Assembly: GCA_947846985.1 (NCBI GenBank)
Contig: CANTUZ010000001.1
Coordinates: 69,457,521-69,521,520 of the forward strand
Direction: 5' to 3'
From: Fratercula arctica
Lineage: Eukaryota > Chordata > Aves > Charadriiformes > Alcidae
DNA: 64,000 nt
Below are positions 32,933 through 47,900 of this stretch, piece by piece. A program made the translations under genes and the position numbers. The notes beneath the pieces were generated by a model, which ran no database searches, had not been told where the DNA came from, and was given only the letters and a program-made list of their open reading frames with translations. The first letter of the stretch is position 1. The number at the start of each line of letters is the position of its first letter.

Positions 32933-35900
32933 CTGTGAAGAAAAGAGATTGGTAAATTCAACAGGTAGGACAGCAGTGGCTCTAATTTGCCTTCACTGCC
33001 CCTGATATTTACGGTGCAATTGCAGTGCTGTCCTGGGTCTGGCAGGGACGTAGCCGACATTCTTCACAGCAGCCTGTATCGTGCTGGGCTTTGCATTTGT
33101 GGTTCAAGAGTGTTGTTTTGGCTACCGCTGAACAACACTTGCACAACATTCAAGGCTTTCTCTCCGGTCCCTCAACCCCAAAGGCCAGTGGGCTGGGGAT
33201 GGGCAAGAGGCTGAGAGGGGACAATATCGGGACAGCGGACCCAAACTGACCAAAGGGATATCCCATAATGTATAACATCATCCTCAGGGAAAGTGAGGGG
33301 ACGGGGGCACATCACGGTGATAACATTTGTTAAGAAGCAAGCATTGTGCGTACTGAAGCCCTGCTTCCCGGGAAGTGGCTGGACGTCTGCCTGCCAAGGG
33401 GAGGCTGTGAATGAATCCCTCATTTTGCCTGACTTGCGTGCACAGCTTTTGCTGTCCTTGTTGAACTGTCTTTACCTTGATCCATGAGCCTTTTTGCCTT
33501 CCTTCTATTTTATCCCTGTCCCATGGGAGAGGGGAGTGAGCGAGAGGCTGGGTGGGTGTTTGGCTGCTGATCGGGGTCAACCCGCCACAAGTATCCAGTT
33601 CAAGTACACGTTTACCACCTTGGCAAGAAATGACGGGGGGAGGAATTATACCTTGTCATTGCGTTCGCATAAGAACTTGAGTCTTTGTGCCCTTTTGTGC
33701 ATGAACACACCGTCCAAGTGTCCAGTTTCCACCGATCGTATTTCGATAGCTTTTTCTCCCCAGCCCATAATCTGGTTGGATCTGATGTATGCTTTGGGAA
33801 GAAAACACAGCCCGTTAGGACAGGTAGAGGGCAACATGGGGGAACTGAAAAAGCAGAGGAATATATTGACGCACTCTAGTTAAAAATGACCTGCATGTGC
33901 TTATTATACCTACACACATGTTCAGAGTGCTATTTCTGTCTTCAGCGTCTTCACAATGCCTAACAATACCTTTTTTAAAAAAAATTTCCCCATGGAATTT
34001 CCACGTTAGTAATACATGTCTTGCCTGAGCGTTCGTGACACAATAGGAACCTTCCAACCTTCAATTAAATGGAAGGAACATCGAGTTTTTACACAGGCTT
34101 TTTCTCCCAAGTGTGGCAAAGGGATGGGGTAATTAGGTGCTGACAAGGAGAAAGCAGAATCCAAGGTTTAAACAGACTAAATTCAACCACTCCGGTACAC
34201 CCCCAGCACCAGCTCTGTGTCCCACGGTGTTATTTCCCCTCCTTGAAGGAGTTTGTCGGCAAAAACGGAGAAAGAGAAGAAAATGGCAAACTAGAAAAAA
34301 ATGAGCTAGGCTTCTTGAATAGGAGTAATACTTCAAAAAACCAGTCTCCTTGAGAAAGCCAACTGGTCTGAAGAGCATTCTGTATATCTCAAAAGAGGTT
34401 CGTATTAAGCTCTCCAAGTGGAAATACTATTGTTTGTCATACTGCTTTTCTCTGTGCATAAAGAAAGCAAAAAATCAAGCAATTTTTCCTTAAAGACTGT
34501 CACTGGGGGAAACAGACTAGTAGTAGCATGAGGAAAAAAATCTGTTCTTGATAGCAGTAGAAAACCAAATAAAGGAGAAATTCACCAGCATTATGAAAAG
34601 GTATATTCAAAAAGCAATTTGATGGATAGTCCTAGGAACGCTGCCAAAAATAACATATGGGAACTTAATGAAGAATAAGCTGTTGCCTCTGATTTGCATG
34701 CCTACTTAACAGAAAAATAAAAAGCAGAATAATAGCTCTCAGCAAGCAAAATTAAAAAATATTTCATTTTGCAGTACTTCCCTTTTATAAAATTTTCCTC
34801 ATTAATTTTCAGTGAAATTAAATCAAATTATCTACTACAGTATAATAATGTACACCTGTAACATTGCATAAGCTGGAAATTTATTTATTTTTACATATGT
34901 CACTACTGGTAACTGGGCCAAATGGCTTCTAAAAATTGTCAGATGAGATGTTCAGATGGTGCCGGCTGCCTCACAGCGCCATTTACTTCACGGGCACTCC
35001 AGTCCCCAAAGGCTCTGCAATTTGCCAGCTGATAAATTCTGCTTCCTTTTAGATCTAGTCAAGAGTTAATCACCACAGGAGCCAACATGCTGTGCATGAA
35101 ACTTCTTTAAATTTCCTCCTCCATTATTGTTGCTTGAACAGTTATCAGCAGTAATCCCCTGATATACACATCCATTCCAAAGCACGCCAACCCAATGTAT
35201 TTGCCCAAAAGGAAGGTGTGACCACAGCCCATGCTACGCTCGGCACTGAAATACGGCAGCACAGGCAGCAAGAGGGATCCCCTGGCACGTACTTGGCGTC
35301 CGTAACAAATCTGCACCCACTTTACTACACTCATTGCTCCCACTTTCAAAACTACCTTATTTTGAACTGGAGAGATGTGGGAGAATTATCATGTTAGGAC
35401 AGATGAGCACCTGCAGGTGAATTAAAGTAAACACATCAAATTAGATATACAGAATGATATCTTTATAGAATTACCCATAATAATATCTTACCCATCTGCC
35501 ACTTCACATGTCTTTAAACTGAAAGGTTTCCACAACTTTGTGCACGTCTAGCAAAAATTCTGCAGCAGCCTACAGAGGCCCTGATGAGTTCTTCATTCCT
35601 GAACTCCACAGCTTGCTTGTTTGGATTTTGTTCTTAAAAACTTAGCACAAAACAGATCCATGTGACTACTCTCCACCCTTCGCACAGCTGTCTTCCAGGA
35701 GTATTACAGCATTGCTGTTCCTCAATCTGATGTCAAACCTGATGCACCTTCCTTCTGCCCGCATGCGCACACGCAGGCTCCCTGACGGCACGCTGTATTT
35801 GACACTGCCGAGGCACTTACCAACTGAAGTTGGCATTTCTCCCCACTGCAGAACCACATCCTTGGTGATCCTTCCATACGTGTTGACGTAAACTCCTTCA

Positions 35901-38900
35901 TCCTCGTAGCAGACCAGTAGCTCCATCCCATCCGTGTTTGGGAGAATGATGATTGCGTGAGGTTGGATACTGCTCTGGATCTACAGAGACAGAAGCGAAG
36001 AGGAAGCCTTTTGTTTTAATGCCACAGAGCCTGCACTGGGAGAAAGGGCTGGGTGATTTGTGATTTTGCCTGACAGTGAGTTGGGGATTCACTTACTTTG
36101 GAAGTGTTAGCTCAGCTCTCCCCAAGCTAAGACACCCTTACACAGTGACAACAAAGACCTGGAAACCTTTGGGGCACAATTGCTCCCATGTTAAGGCTGA
36201 CATCTAAAATCAAGAAAGATTAACTTGTCTGTAAGAGTGCCCATTTGTTTCCATGGGCAGAAAGGGAGCCTGGGGCGAGCGGCCCAGATGCAGACCTCAG
36301 ATCCCTGCACCATAGCGAACAGTGCTTGGGGAGGTGCACCACACGCTGCAGGCCCTTCTGACACCTCGGTGTACAATGAATGGCAGGAAACTGTGGGAGC
36401 TAAGGCCACCTGGCCTTCGCCAACCCTGCTGAATCTCATCAGTGGGCTGTCATGTCATTTGTACTGCCACCTTCCCTGCAGCCTCTGCTATGTGCTCAGC
36501 CATTTAGCTGCTACCCCTGAAACAGTCATATTGGCCCATGCCAGACCTGAGTGGGCAGCTCTCAACCACGGAGGCACCCTGACCATGAGGAGAGGACAGA
36601 GAGTGAGGCACAAGCCCCTAAGCACAGGTGGCCACATCTGCTCGGACCCCTCCACCCAATTTCCCGTGCTAGCAGTGACACGTGGGGGCAGCCCGATGTG
36701 TTGGTCATCTGAGGAAAAGAAGGGGCAGGGGGCAAACCGGAAAAGAAAGAAAAAACCCGACCCCAGCAGCAGCTCTTACATGCGTTGGTAAATAAATATC
36801 ATAGACCGATCCTGAATCCACATCAACGGCATGGAAGCCAGCGCAGGAGCCATAGATCACTTTTAGTCTCTGACCCTCTTCTACGGTTAGATCCACCAGC
36901 AATGGCTTATGTACCAGTTCTCCAAACGACTGTAAGACAACCATCAGTGAGATTTACTTTACTGCTTAGAACCATGGTGGGTTTTATAAAAATATGCTCT
37001 CATGCACCTAGTATGGGTTTATTCCTCCTGCGTGCCTCTGGCCTTCATCGACCAGACCAGTTAGGCTCACATGTCTCTCACGGACAAGGACAGATTACTC
37101 TGCACCCAGTTGCACGTCAATCACAGAATATTGTAAGCTACTTTCTGGGGGGGATTATTTTAGTTGGTTTGTTTTTTTTTTTTTTTTCAGTGAGAATTGT
37201 TTTCCTCAAAGTTCAGGGCAATTTGACACTCCCATAGTGTTTACTTCAATTTACACAACGAGCAGTAACTGATTGCCTGCAAATCAGTTTGGTAATTATA
37301 CCAAGCCAGCTAACTTCATTCTTGCTGCATTCAAAAACATAACAAAGCTGAGTATCACTTAATGACTTGTTCTGCTCAGATGAAGATGTTTAGACTTGGT
37401 TCACTTCTCTCTGTCTCACATTTTATTTATAGAGAGGCAAAACAAACAGTTGTGATATCTGTGTCATTTTGCTTATTAGTTTATGCTCAGTTACAATTTA
37501 GACCTTTAAGTGTACTGCATCTTTGAGCTAAAGAAGCTCCTACATCAAAATATAATACAAAGTTCAATGCAGATTTACCAAATAACTTGTAATAGGGTCA
37601 TGATAAAGTGTTGGAACATTTTGCTAAAAGGGATAACTGCAAGTGGCTATGAGAAAATCCTACGTACAGCTGAAATATACTCTTACCTTAAAGGCCATAA
37701 ATTTATGGTATGGCTTTGGTGCCCATGCATAGACTTCCACTGAACTCTTCAATGCAATTACCAAGAACTTGATTCTTTCATATTTTACTGAAATTAAAAC
37801 AAAACAAAAAAGAATTCAGCAGCAATTCCAGAGTCATTCCTTTTATTTCAGGAAAGCAGAAAATTACAGTACTTCTCCATACTTACATACATTTGTAGGT
37901 TTTTTTGTAACACTGCATTTTGTGATTGCTAATTCTATGCAGTTAAGTATTTTGACACATTTACACCGCAAAAATATCATTACTCTTATCAGTAACTGAA
38001 CCCATCACCGTGTTTCAAATTATGTAGTCGGTACACACTTATTTACACCTTTCCCCCCCCCCATTTTAGACAGTGCTTACTCATTAAGACAAGAAAATTG
38101 GTTTTCAGACAGGGACATTTCCAATAAAAGGAGCCTATGACTCTAGTAGAGTGTATTGGCAGTTCCAGCCACAGCACTGGCAGTGGTATTTTGAGCTGAT
38201 GGCAAATTCCCTCAGGGGAAAAAAAGGAACTGAAATGAAAAGTTAAGAAACAAGTCCATTTCAAAAGCAAAAGGCAAGTTTGATCGCGGAGCGCCTTCCT
38301 TTGTCCCTAAAGCCTGAGATAACTCATTTGGAAAAAAAAAAAAAAAAAATCCACTGAATTTATCAGAAATAAAGTGTCACAACATAGATGATCTACAAAT
38401 TCTTGAATATATCTCTGTTCCCACATTCAAACAGCTGGCTAAATTAACCATCAAAAAAAAAAAATCTCTGTTCACTGTTACTGTTTCCAGGAGGGGACTG
38501 ATGAAGTCTAGAAACAGCCATTCAAGAAGTGTTGCTGGATCTGCATTTCCAGCTGCCATCCGGATTTGGGAAGGAACAGACCATGGGGGACTTCCAAATG
38601 TTGAGGTTTGTTAACCTCTTTCCAGCACTCTTTTTGGGGGAGAAGAAAAAAAAATAGCATTATTTGGATGACACCAAGAAACCTCAGGAGGTTTCTGCTA
38701 CCTCTTCACCCAAGTTTTAGGGGAACATGATGCGTTTCCAAAACAATGAGTAATTCTGTGCACCTTCACCTTCTGCGATTATATCTCCCAATCAAAACTA
38801 ATTTTGAAACATGGCAGGAGTGAAAAATCTCAGACTTGTGACAATAACACTTCTTTAATAAATACTATTTTAATGCCTTTGAGATATCTTACTACTGTAC

Positions 38901-41900
38901 AAGCCTGCAGTTGTTGTCTCTTGGTAGGTAACGGAGACAAAGCTACTACTTTGCTCCCTTTTTACTCTGCAGGGAAGGAAGACTACTGAGCTGTAAGTGT
39001 TAAAGGACTTGACACTTTTTCAACAGACAAAAAAAAAGTCTCTCAAACCTCCACAGCTGTACCGACAGAAAAACAGAGCTTTTGTTCAGTCTTGTCTAGT
39101 TTTTAAGACTTCTTGGAATTTTTTCTTGGGGAAGAGGGGGTTGTTGAACAAAACCACCTTATCTGTGAAAGGGGACCTTTGATAATTCTCATTCTTTGCT
39201 CTGGGTGCTATCTGGGAATTCACCCAAATCTTGAGTTTCAAAAGAGCAATTTATCATTTAGAGGAGCCAGAAACTGCCTGAAGCAACTGAGAGCCATAAA
39301 TACCACTTCACCCTAATGTCTGAGACCCCTGTTCCATCAAAGAGACAAGGAAGCGATCAGTGCCAGCTGCCTCAGTGGCAGCCTCCAGACCACGAGCCCA
39401 ATATTAGCAGAGCTCATCCTTCTTGGTAACTGAAGCGCAGCTGTCAAAGAGGCCTCTCACTACCTGAAGAAGTCATCTATGGTTCAGAGGGAAGTTCAGT
39501 GCCAGGCTGCAGCCCAGGGTAACAAACCCCTCTTCATCTGGAAGAGAATGCTCTTTGTTTCACACGCTTCCCTGCTGGAAAGCCTCCTCTCAATAGCTAT
39601 TAATGTATTGTTAACAGGCCACTTCATTATGCTGCTGACACCCTGGGGTGTGATACCAGAGAAGTACATTATTAATTGTTTTTGGGGTCAAACTCCTGGT
39701 TCAGCAGTTACTTACTGCCATCATTATTGATTACACCCCACTAGCAGGTTTTTCCAAGAGCACACGCATGACAGGAGGAGACCAAGCTCAGTCTGATTGC
39801 TGCTGCTCCACATTGACTGGCACAGCTGGAAAGGAACTGAACTGGCTCTTAGGAGAAAACCAAAACAAAGGCAACATCCAGGGCCCGTTAACATGCATCA
39901 TGAGACTGAAGCAGAAGAAAGAGCTCTTGGTTCATATCCCCACCTGCAGGGCAGCAGGCTCACTGCATACTCTGCTGACAGCGAACGCTACATGTCTTTC
40001 ACTAGTTTTGATGGAAGTTTCTACAGCCAAATCCATTTATATGACTTAAAACCACTCAAAAGGCACCTGCCTTGTGAAAACACACTTCATCCCATAACTG
40101 TACTGCAGTGGATCTGAGACGGCGTTAGGAAATTTCAGTAGCTAAGGGGAATCAATGAATCATCTTGAAGTTAAACATATGCTTCTGTTCCCAGACGCCT
40201 CTCCAAAGCTTGTGCACTAGCTGGGTATGCTTTCTCCTCCCACTCTTTCTTTTTTTTTTTTACTTTTCTTTTTTCCCCTAGTCTTGAAAATGTGCATTAA
40301 AGAGGAAAATTTTTTTCACTTCACTCCAGCATGTGATTTCATCACGGTAAAAGACCAGGGAAACCTGCTGGTGAAGAGAACAGCTGCTGGTTGACAAGAG
40401 TCCCTCTGCTACCTAAAGGGTCTAACAGAAGGGGTGAAATGTTACCAGCCCTCACTGTCCACACCATCACGCTTCTGGAAGTTGCATACAGTATGAGAAG
40501 GAGACAGATGGGGATTTGCGCCCGCTCCAGTTCACAGCCCAGCATCCCACCACAAAACCTCTCCCATATTCAGTTTAACCCAGTAACTTGCCACCTATTC
40601 TGGTGCTTTGCCAGAAAAGTTCACCCTGAGGGACAGAAAAGACAGCTAGAAATAAAACCAAACCTTAAACCCAGCAGCTACATGCACTGCAGTTCACTTT
40701 CTCAGCCAGCTTTTATCCTGACAATTTGATTACTGCATTCGCTACTCACCAACTTTATAGTGCACACAGCCTTCCAAGTCGCCCACCGTTGTCCAGCCCT
40801 GTTTCTTTTCTACTTCAGGGTCGTTGTGAAGGATTTTATTTCTTAACCAGGACAAATAGTAAACTCGCAACTTGTTCTTCTTACCTAGCCACAAAATGAA
40901 AAAGATTGGTTTATCTCCATAGGAAGATAAATGCAAAAAAAAACCCTGCCAAAGCAAACAGAAAGCCCCGCAGAGCAAACCAAAACGACGATGACAGAGG
41001 TCTCCCTCAGTTTTTACGTCCACAACAGCTTTACTCCAGACTCCACTCAAACACACGCACACTTTCCCGATAATCAATGCCAGAGACACATGGTAATACC
41101 ACATGAACGTAAAATGACAAACTCAAGGGAACAGAGTTGTCTGGTTCTTAGGGTGCAAACAACTTTTATTAGAAAAGGGTTATACTCCCACAGCAAAAGC
41201 ACCAGAGAGTCATGCACTGAGATTAAAAAAAAAGAAAATATACAGCTGAATCAGAATGGCTCTTTTTCACACAAAGCTGTAGGAGAAGAGCAGGATGGTA
41301 TTAGAGGCCTGAAATTATCTATACAGCGTTCAGAAGAGAGTAGGACTGGTCTGAAAGAAGGAAGCAAAAGCCAAGAAGAATATGGTGATGAAATGTATTT
41401 TACAAATTCTTCCCAGTTAGTGACCAGGACATTTCTATCCCTTATATCATCCTCGGAGACACAAACTAGTCAAGTTTTATTAAGATTGTTCATTATTCCC
41501 CTGGTGGAACAGCACACCAAACAACAGCACTGAACAATTTCATTACTGAACCACTTTACACCAGTTCTGTTGTAAGGAAAAATGTACAATATCTGAAATT
41601 GCAGTGAGAGAATTTCAGACGGCCCATGCAAACTTCATCTGCTTGCTAAAAGCTGACGACTGCTTTGTCAGCAGCCCTGCCCTTGTGCTGCGAGGGCTGT
41701 TAATACTTATCAGGCTGCACACAGAAACTGCAAGAGGTGCTGCTTCTCCACAGGTGAGAGAGTCTACTTGCCCGGGCTGCCCTATCTTCAACTGACAATG
41801 CATCTGCCACGGTCATCAAAATGCAGCTCAGACTCTTAACTCTCAATGCGAGAAGGCCTCTTTGAATGCAGAGCAAGGTTCACGATAAACTTTTTATCAG

Positions 41901-44900
41901 TGATTCTTTAACAACTAATGGCCTACAAAGCATTTGCTGAACTAGCGAGAAGGTGGCCCTAAATGCACATACTCAAAGCTTGCATCCTCCCTCCTCCATT
42001 GGCCCAAAGCCATTACAGTCCCACAGATAAAGCTGGAGGCGAGGAAGAGAGATCATCCCTGCTTTGGTTAAGAGCCATTTAATAAGGCTGCATGAGGTCT
42101 CTGCGCAAGGACAGGAAACAGGAGATGCTCTCAGGGACCCAACTTGTCAGTGGAGCAGCTCCATGGTAGTACTTCACCAGCCACGATGAGGCATCCGGGT
42201 GACTGTGGACAGTGTTTCACGGCCCTTGGAGCTGAGAGGAAGACACATGAGATGTACTGCGGTCAGTGCTGGGCTGGTCAAGTGACACGGTGCTGGTCTA
42301 TGCTGCAGAAAGCCCTGACCTGTCAGGATGGCCCACCTGGAAGCCTGCCAGCCAGATACAGCTATAGAGTTTAGCTAATGTCTTTAATTTGCCTTTTACA
42401 TATTCACATGATGCCTACTGACAGATCACTTCACAGCTGGCTCTTCATTTCAGAGACAGGGATGGATGTACAGCATCAGGGGATACCGGTTGCAGCAGGA
42501 CACGAAGCCTGAGTGGTAAGACCATCCTGCTGTGCCCGGCCAGCTTCACACTGGGGTCCCTCCTGGCACAGGGAATCCCCTAACAGAGGGAAAAGCAGCT
42601 GCAGGGGCTGGGGCAGCACATGGGGAAGCACAGCTTGCAAACAGGCTGCTCCATGGACTCCAGCGCCATGAGACATTCTGCTACAAAGACACATGGTCTA
42701 AAAGATCTTTTTATGATTACTTGGATGGGGAAAGGCAGGAAGGAAAGAGGCGGCAGTTTCAGAGTCAAAAATTTGTTCACTGAGCTTAAATTTAAAGTGG
42801 AATTGGAGACCCGTTTTCAAATACTGGACCTGTTATTTCATTTTAAAAGCCCTTCTGCTCTGACAACATGAAATGAAATGTGAAGTAACATTGCACTCTC
42901 CTTTGTTTATCCCCACTAGAAATGTGACAGCAGATTTGTCAGTAAATGAGCACCCTAATTTATTGCCTGACTTCATATTTATTAAGCCATGTTTCATAAA
43001 GGGATCAAGCCCCACCACTCCCGTAGCTTTCTAAAGATTTGGAAAAGAGCAGGAAACAATATTCCCAGAAGTCCCACATTTGACCAAGGAAAGGTCCTCC
43101 CGTACTGCAAACAACAGCCACGAGGGCCCTTTTAGAAACACTGAAAAATAGGGAACATAGTCCTGACCAGAATTCACTGCAGTTCTGGGCGAGGAAGAGC
43201 TCAGAGGGCTGACGGCTAGTACAATGCATGGTATGCTTTCAAAACCATCCCAAGTCCCTGTTCACCGAGAGACAAATTCTCTCTCAGATTATTTCCATGG
43301 CTTTAGCTTCCCCAGTAGCTTAGTCAAACTTGAGGACTCTAAACAGCACACACGGGAACTTCCCAGCACGTGGCTAATTTTTTTTTTTTTTTTTTTTTTT
43401 TAATTCACATGATGTGCACCAGTGTATTTCTCTCCAACCAGAAACATTTTTCAAAACAACAACAGAGAAATATCTCAAGCGTGTTTCCATTGTGTTTTAG
43501 TGTCTAGACCACAAGGAAAGTCACAAGACAGGAAATTCCTCTGCCTCTCAGCAGCCTGACATGAAAAGAGCAGGACCAGTTAATTATATAAACATGGCTA
43601 TGCGTGTATTTCAACAAGTTATTCTGCTCTTAATGTTCATATTGGGAGTGGGGGGATTAGACCCTTCTGCTTATAAATCTCTACCAGTAAGTTTAAACAG
43701 CTCTCAAAAACCTGTTCTTTTCTTTTTCTTTTTTTTTTTTTATTTGTCTAATTGTTATGGTCATGAAATAAGAAAAAAAACTCTGCTCCAGCCATCAAAT
43801 GAACTATCAGTCAGCGACTTATATGAGGATTCATGGCTCTGATTCTCCCATAGACGTAGTTTCAAATGCAAAGCTCCTTTTCCTATATTGAGTTTTTGTT
43901 TTTATTGTCACTGTGGTTTTTAATTATTAAGCAGGCAGATTCCAACCAGTTCTTCTACTCTGTCATCCCTTCCTACCTTCCTGAGTGCCATCATCATCCA
44001 GTTGGGCTGGCAAAACTCCCAGGGAGCCAGAAGCGGAGCATGTTCTGTACGCACGTCACTGCTCTCTCCTTCAGCATTATTATGACTCTCAGCACTGTAT
44101 TATCTGAGCAGCCGAAACTACATTTCTGCTTCCCAACAGCATGGACTGAAGAACTGATTAACCACCTTGCTTTGACCCGCAAAGCTGTAGAAGCTCACGA
44201 TCTCACAGCACATCACTTCCCAAAAAAGTGGAGGGAACATATGGCCGAGAGCGCTGCAGGGAGCTCAACAATGCAGCCCTGGGACAAAGCCCGGGGGCAG
44301 CTCCACAACCAAGGTGCCAAAACACACCATTTGCAGAAGCACATCCCCATGTCAGTGCTCCCAGTTTGGCTGGAGAGGCGGAGCAACTCACTATAAATAA
44401 AAAGACACTAAGAGAAGTCCAGCATGAGGGTAGCTTAAACTGAGAACTGCAGCGCAGAAGCTGGAACAGGAAGGTAAGGGGGGCCCTGAGCATAAAGGCA
44501 TCACTGTTTCAGCAAGGGTGCTCGCCCTGCCCTGCCTCTTGGTGGGCTGGGATGCCTCTTTCCTGTCTCATACCCCAGTAACCTCCCATAAAACGCAGCA
44601 GATGGGACGAAGACGAAGGCATAAACCAGTCAAAGATCAGCCGATTTCTTAAGGGTTAATGTAGCGTGTCTCCACAGAGGAAGCAATACTTTTGAAGGAA
44701 ACAAAGAAAACGGATGTGTCAGGGTACTCGGATGGTGACTGATGCAAACGTAAATAAACCTAAAACAATTACACACAAGATTGAATCACAGACAATTGTC
44801 GTCTGTGTAGGGTATGCTTCAAACCAACAGATTTTACACAAGTTGGATCACACAGTATTTTTGTTTGTAAGGTCTACTATAGAATAAACTGTATCAAATG

Positions 44901-47900
44901 GTGCTTCTCAAAAAGCTTACATTTCAACATACAGCATTAGGCATCAAAAGAACACACAGCAGGTTGTGTTTTTTTAAACCTTCCTTGACTCATCTTTTCT
45001 TTTTAAAGATTTCACAGCATAGCTGTAGCTGAGAATGCAGCAAGCAACAAGCCAATAAAACACGGTTGTTCTAGACAGAAATGAAGTCCCATGTTGACAA
45101 CACCATCATGGGCACAGTTCTTTGGACCTGTAGTAGCATAACACTGTCAATGCATTAAATTGTCTAGGTGTATGTCCTTTTGCGCAAGTGTTTGGAGAGC
45201 CAGAGAGCTCCTCCAGTGGAGTCAGAGGGCCTCTGAAGCCTCAACAAAATTTTGGATGGCTCTGAACAATGACAAAGGGGCCACTGTGAGAAACCTCATT
45301 TAACATCCTCCCCCGACACATATGTCATACATCAGCAAAGGCTGATTTCACAAACAAACTAAAACAAAAGGAAAAGTAAATGGCTGAACAACACCTGGGA
45401 AGAAAGATTAACAGTGCACCACATCAAGTTGCTTAACAGCAGGGTAACCTTACGCAATAACTCTCTGGAGTCAAAGAGTCTGGAACCTCAAGCTTCATAA
45501 AACACATTTTTCATCGGTGCACACAAAACAAACACAACCATCACCACCACCCTTCATCTCCCGTTGCTTTGCTGTCTGCAGTTGCACCCAGTGAGAGACA
45601 AGGCCAAAAGTTTCACCGACCTGCCTTCGCACACTGGTAATTTCCACATCGCGTACACAGTGTACTCCCCTCTCCCTCAAACACACACACATTCACTCCA
45701 CATCACTCTTTTATTTCCGTACTTCGCAAGAGCATTTCCCACTCTACAGATTTTAACACACAAGATGTCTTTAAAATCAAGTAGCAAATCCATGTTTTGG
45801 TTAGAAAGAGGCCAGGTTGAAAGTAAAAAAGATGGAGGGAAAGAATGGCATTTTTACAAACTTCACAAAACAGTAACTTACATCTCCCAAACACTGAACA
45901 AACACAGCCAGCCGTTTCCCCCAAACCCGTGCAGCATTTTTAAAGGTCACCCTACAAGAGGAAGGACAGGGGGCAAGCAGGCACAGGGTGTTGTGTGGAA
46001 AATGATTCACTTGCAGAAACAAACTGTAGACTCAGGGAGGCGAAACGATGGAAAACCCGCTGACTTCAGTCAAGTCAGGACTTCCCCCTCAACACACAGG
46101 CTGCCAAGAAAAGCGTTCTGTCAGGCCATGCCAAAAGGGGGAAAATATCATGTTGAAAAGTCAACTTTACCAGAAATTGTCACCAAGACATTCAGCCCTT
46201 CAAGTACATCCATTTGCTGGAATCGTCTTCGATTGATGAGCGGATAAACCTTTCCCTGACCACTTCTGTCTAGCAGCATCAGACCACTTTCAGTGCCCAC
46301 TAACAAGTTCACTCCTGGAAGAAACAAAAACAGAGATCCAAGTTAGTAGGCAGATTTTCCATATATTCTGATGAACTGATGCTTAATATAGCAACTGTCT
46401 TGTTTCAAGCACGTCTAACCACTGCTGGTTGGGTCTCAGCTGCCTGCAGCCTAAAAGATCTTGTGATGTAGAGGCTGTCTACATTACCTGCCTGCAGTGA
46501 CTAGTGACACCAAATTGCAGTGTTCAAGAGAGTGAGAGACTGGTAGACCATGGAGAGCTTTCTAAAGCACCAGTTCCCAAACAAAAAGGGATGCTAATGT
46601 TGGAGAAGGGGTGAAGGACAAAGTGGTACCCAAGCTTGTGTCTTCTGAAGATGCATTAGCTATTGATAGAGGGGCTGGTAACAGGATGCTCTTGGCAAGG
46701 ACATTGCAAAAAAGCAGTGTTAGGGGCTTAGTCTCCACTGGGAGAAACAGACTGTGGTGCAGCCCTCCTGAAAAAGGATAGGCACAGGGTTGGTCCTCAG
46801 CTTCCCAACAATCTTTTCCATCTGAATGCTATACCTAGAGGAATTACAGTAATCTTGTGTTTCCACAGATTTCTCCTAAAGATCAAGCAAATACACTTGA
46901 GAGAAGTCAGTAGGCCAGTTTCTTTCTACAAAGGTCCACACATCCACTGGGACACTTTCCAAGAGTCAAAAAACCTTAGCATTTAAAATCAATGACATTT
47001 TTTAGTTTTATATATTTTATACATATATATATATATATATATATATGAGACCAGGTTTTAAAAATCTATTAATATATTATCACTCTTAAATTTCATGACT
47101 ATTTATTTGCAATAGTGTTTCAGTCTAGGATCTCACAAGTATGCAGACAGGTCAGATACAGTACAGGGAATGGAAATCAACCCAAATGCATGACTCGCAT
47201 TATTAGACTTCTATGTTGCAATCCCAATGTAAAACTTGTCATCCTTAAGCATAATAAAATAAGCCAAACTGACACAACATGATCATAGTTATATTGCTTA
47301 ACGGCCTTAATCCCTAGTCAGACGTTAATTCCCAGATATAACTCTACTGGTGCCAATGGATGTATCATCTGGGCTGATCCCATATTGAACCTTTTCTAAT
47401 GCAGCACGTGGTCCCAGAGCACAGGAGTCTGTACCTTGCTGTGGTCTGCACCTATAGCAGTGACATACCTTCTCACAGTACCCTAAAAGGGTATAGGCTG
47501 AGGAATGCTACCTAAACAATACCCTGGCTACCAGGGAGCAGTTTGCACAAACAAGGAAGGGCATGTTCACGCTCACCCAGGGGACAGGAGGTCTCTCCCA
47601 GAGGGGACCAGGTGTTAGGGGGGAGCAGGAGGAGGTAATGATGGGGAAGGGGACTGAGCTGTTGGTGCTGGGGGGCACTCTGAAAAGCCTCTGGCTGGAT
47701 GAGAAAAACAGATGCAGCCCATGGAGAGCTCAGAAACCATCATGCATCTCCATTTTCCTCCCTATTGTCTTTTCAGTGAGGAAACCAGCAGTTCCCAGAA
47801 ACCATCACCTCTCTTTGCTAAGATTTTCTGCTCTGCTACTCCTCTGCATCCTCCAGGCAGGAGAGCCCACAGATACCGGCAGGTGCAGAGCCTGCCTTGG

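Noticed and set aside
36225..36791. 188-codon plus-strand ORF
   Set aside because: Intronic, GC-rich, runs into the antisense of MAP4K4 exon n, no family.
40931..41533. 200-codon plus-strand ORF in a MAP4K4 intron
   Set aside because: Low-complexity polar composition, no domain, no splice or promoter context. It starts over the intron next to exon l.
45564..46247. 227-codon plus-strand ORF, the longest single ORF in the window
   Set aside because: It overlaps the antisense of MAP4K4 exon k and adjacent intron and has no domain. Codon content follows the opposite-strand exon.
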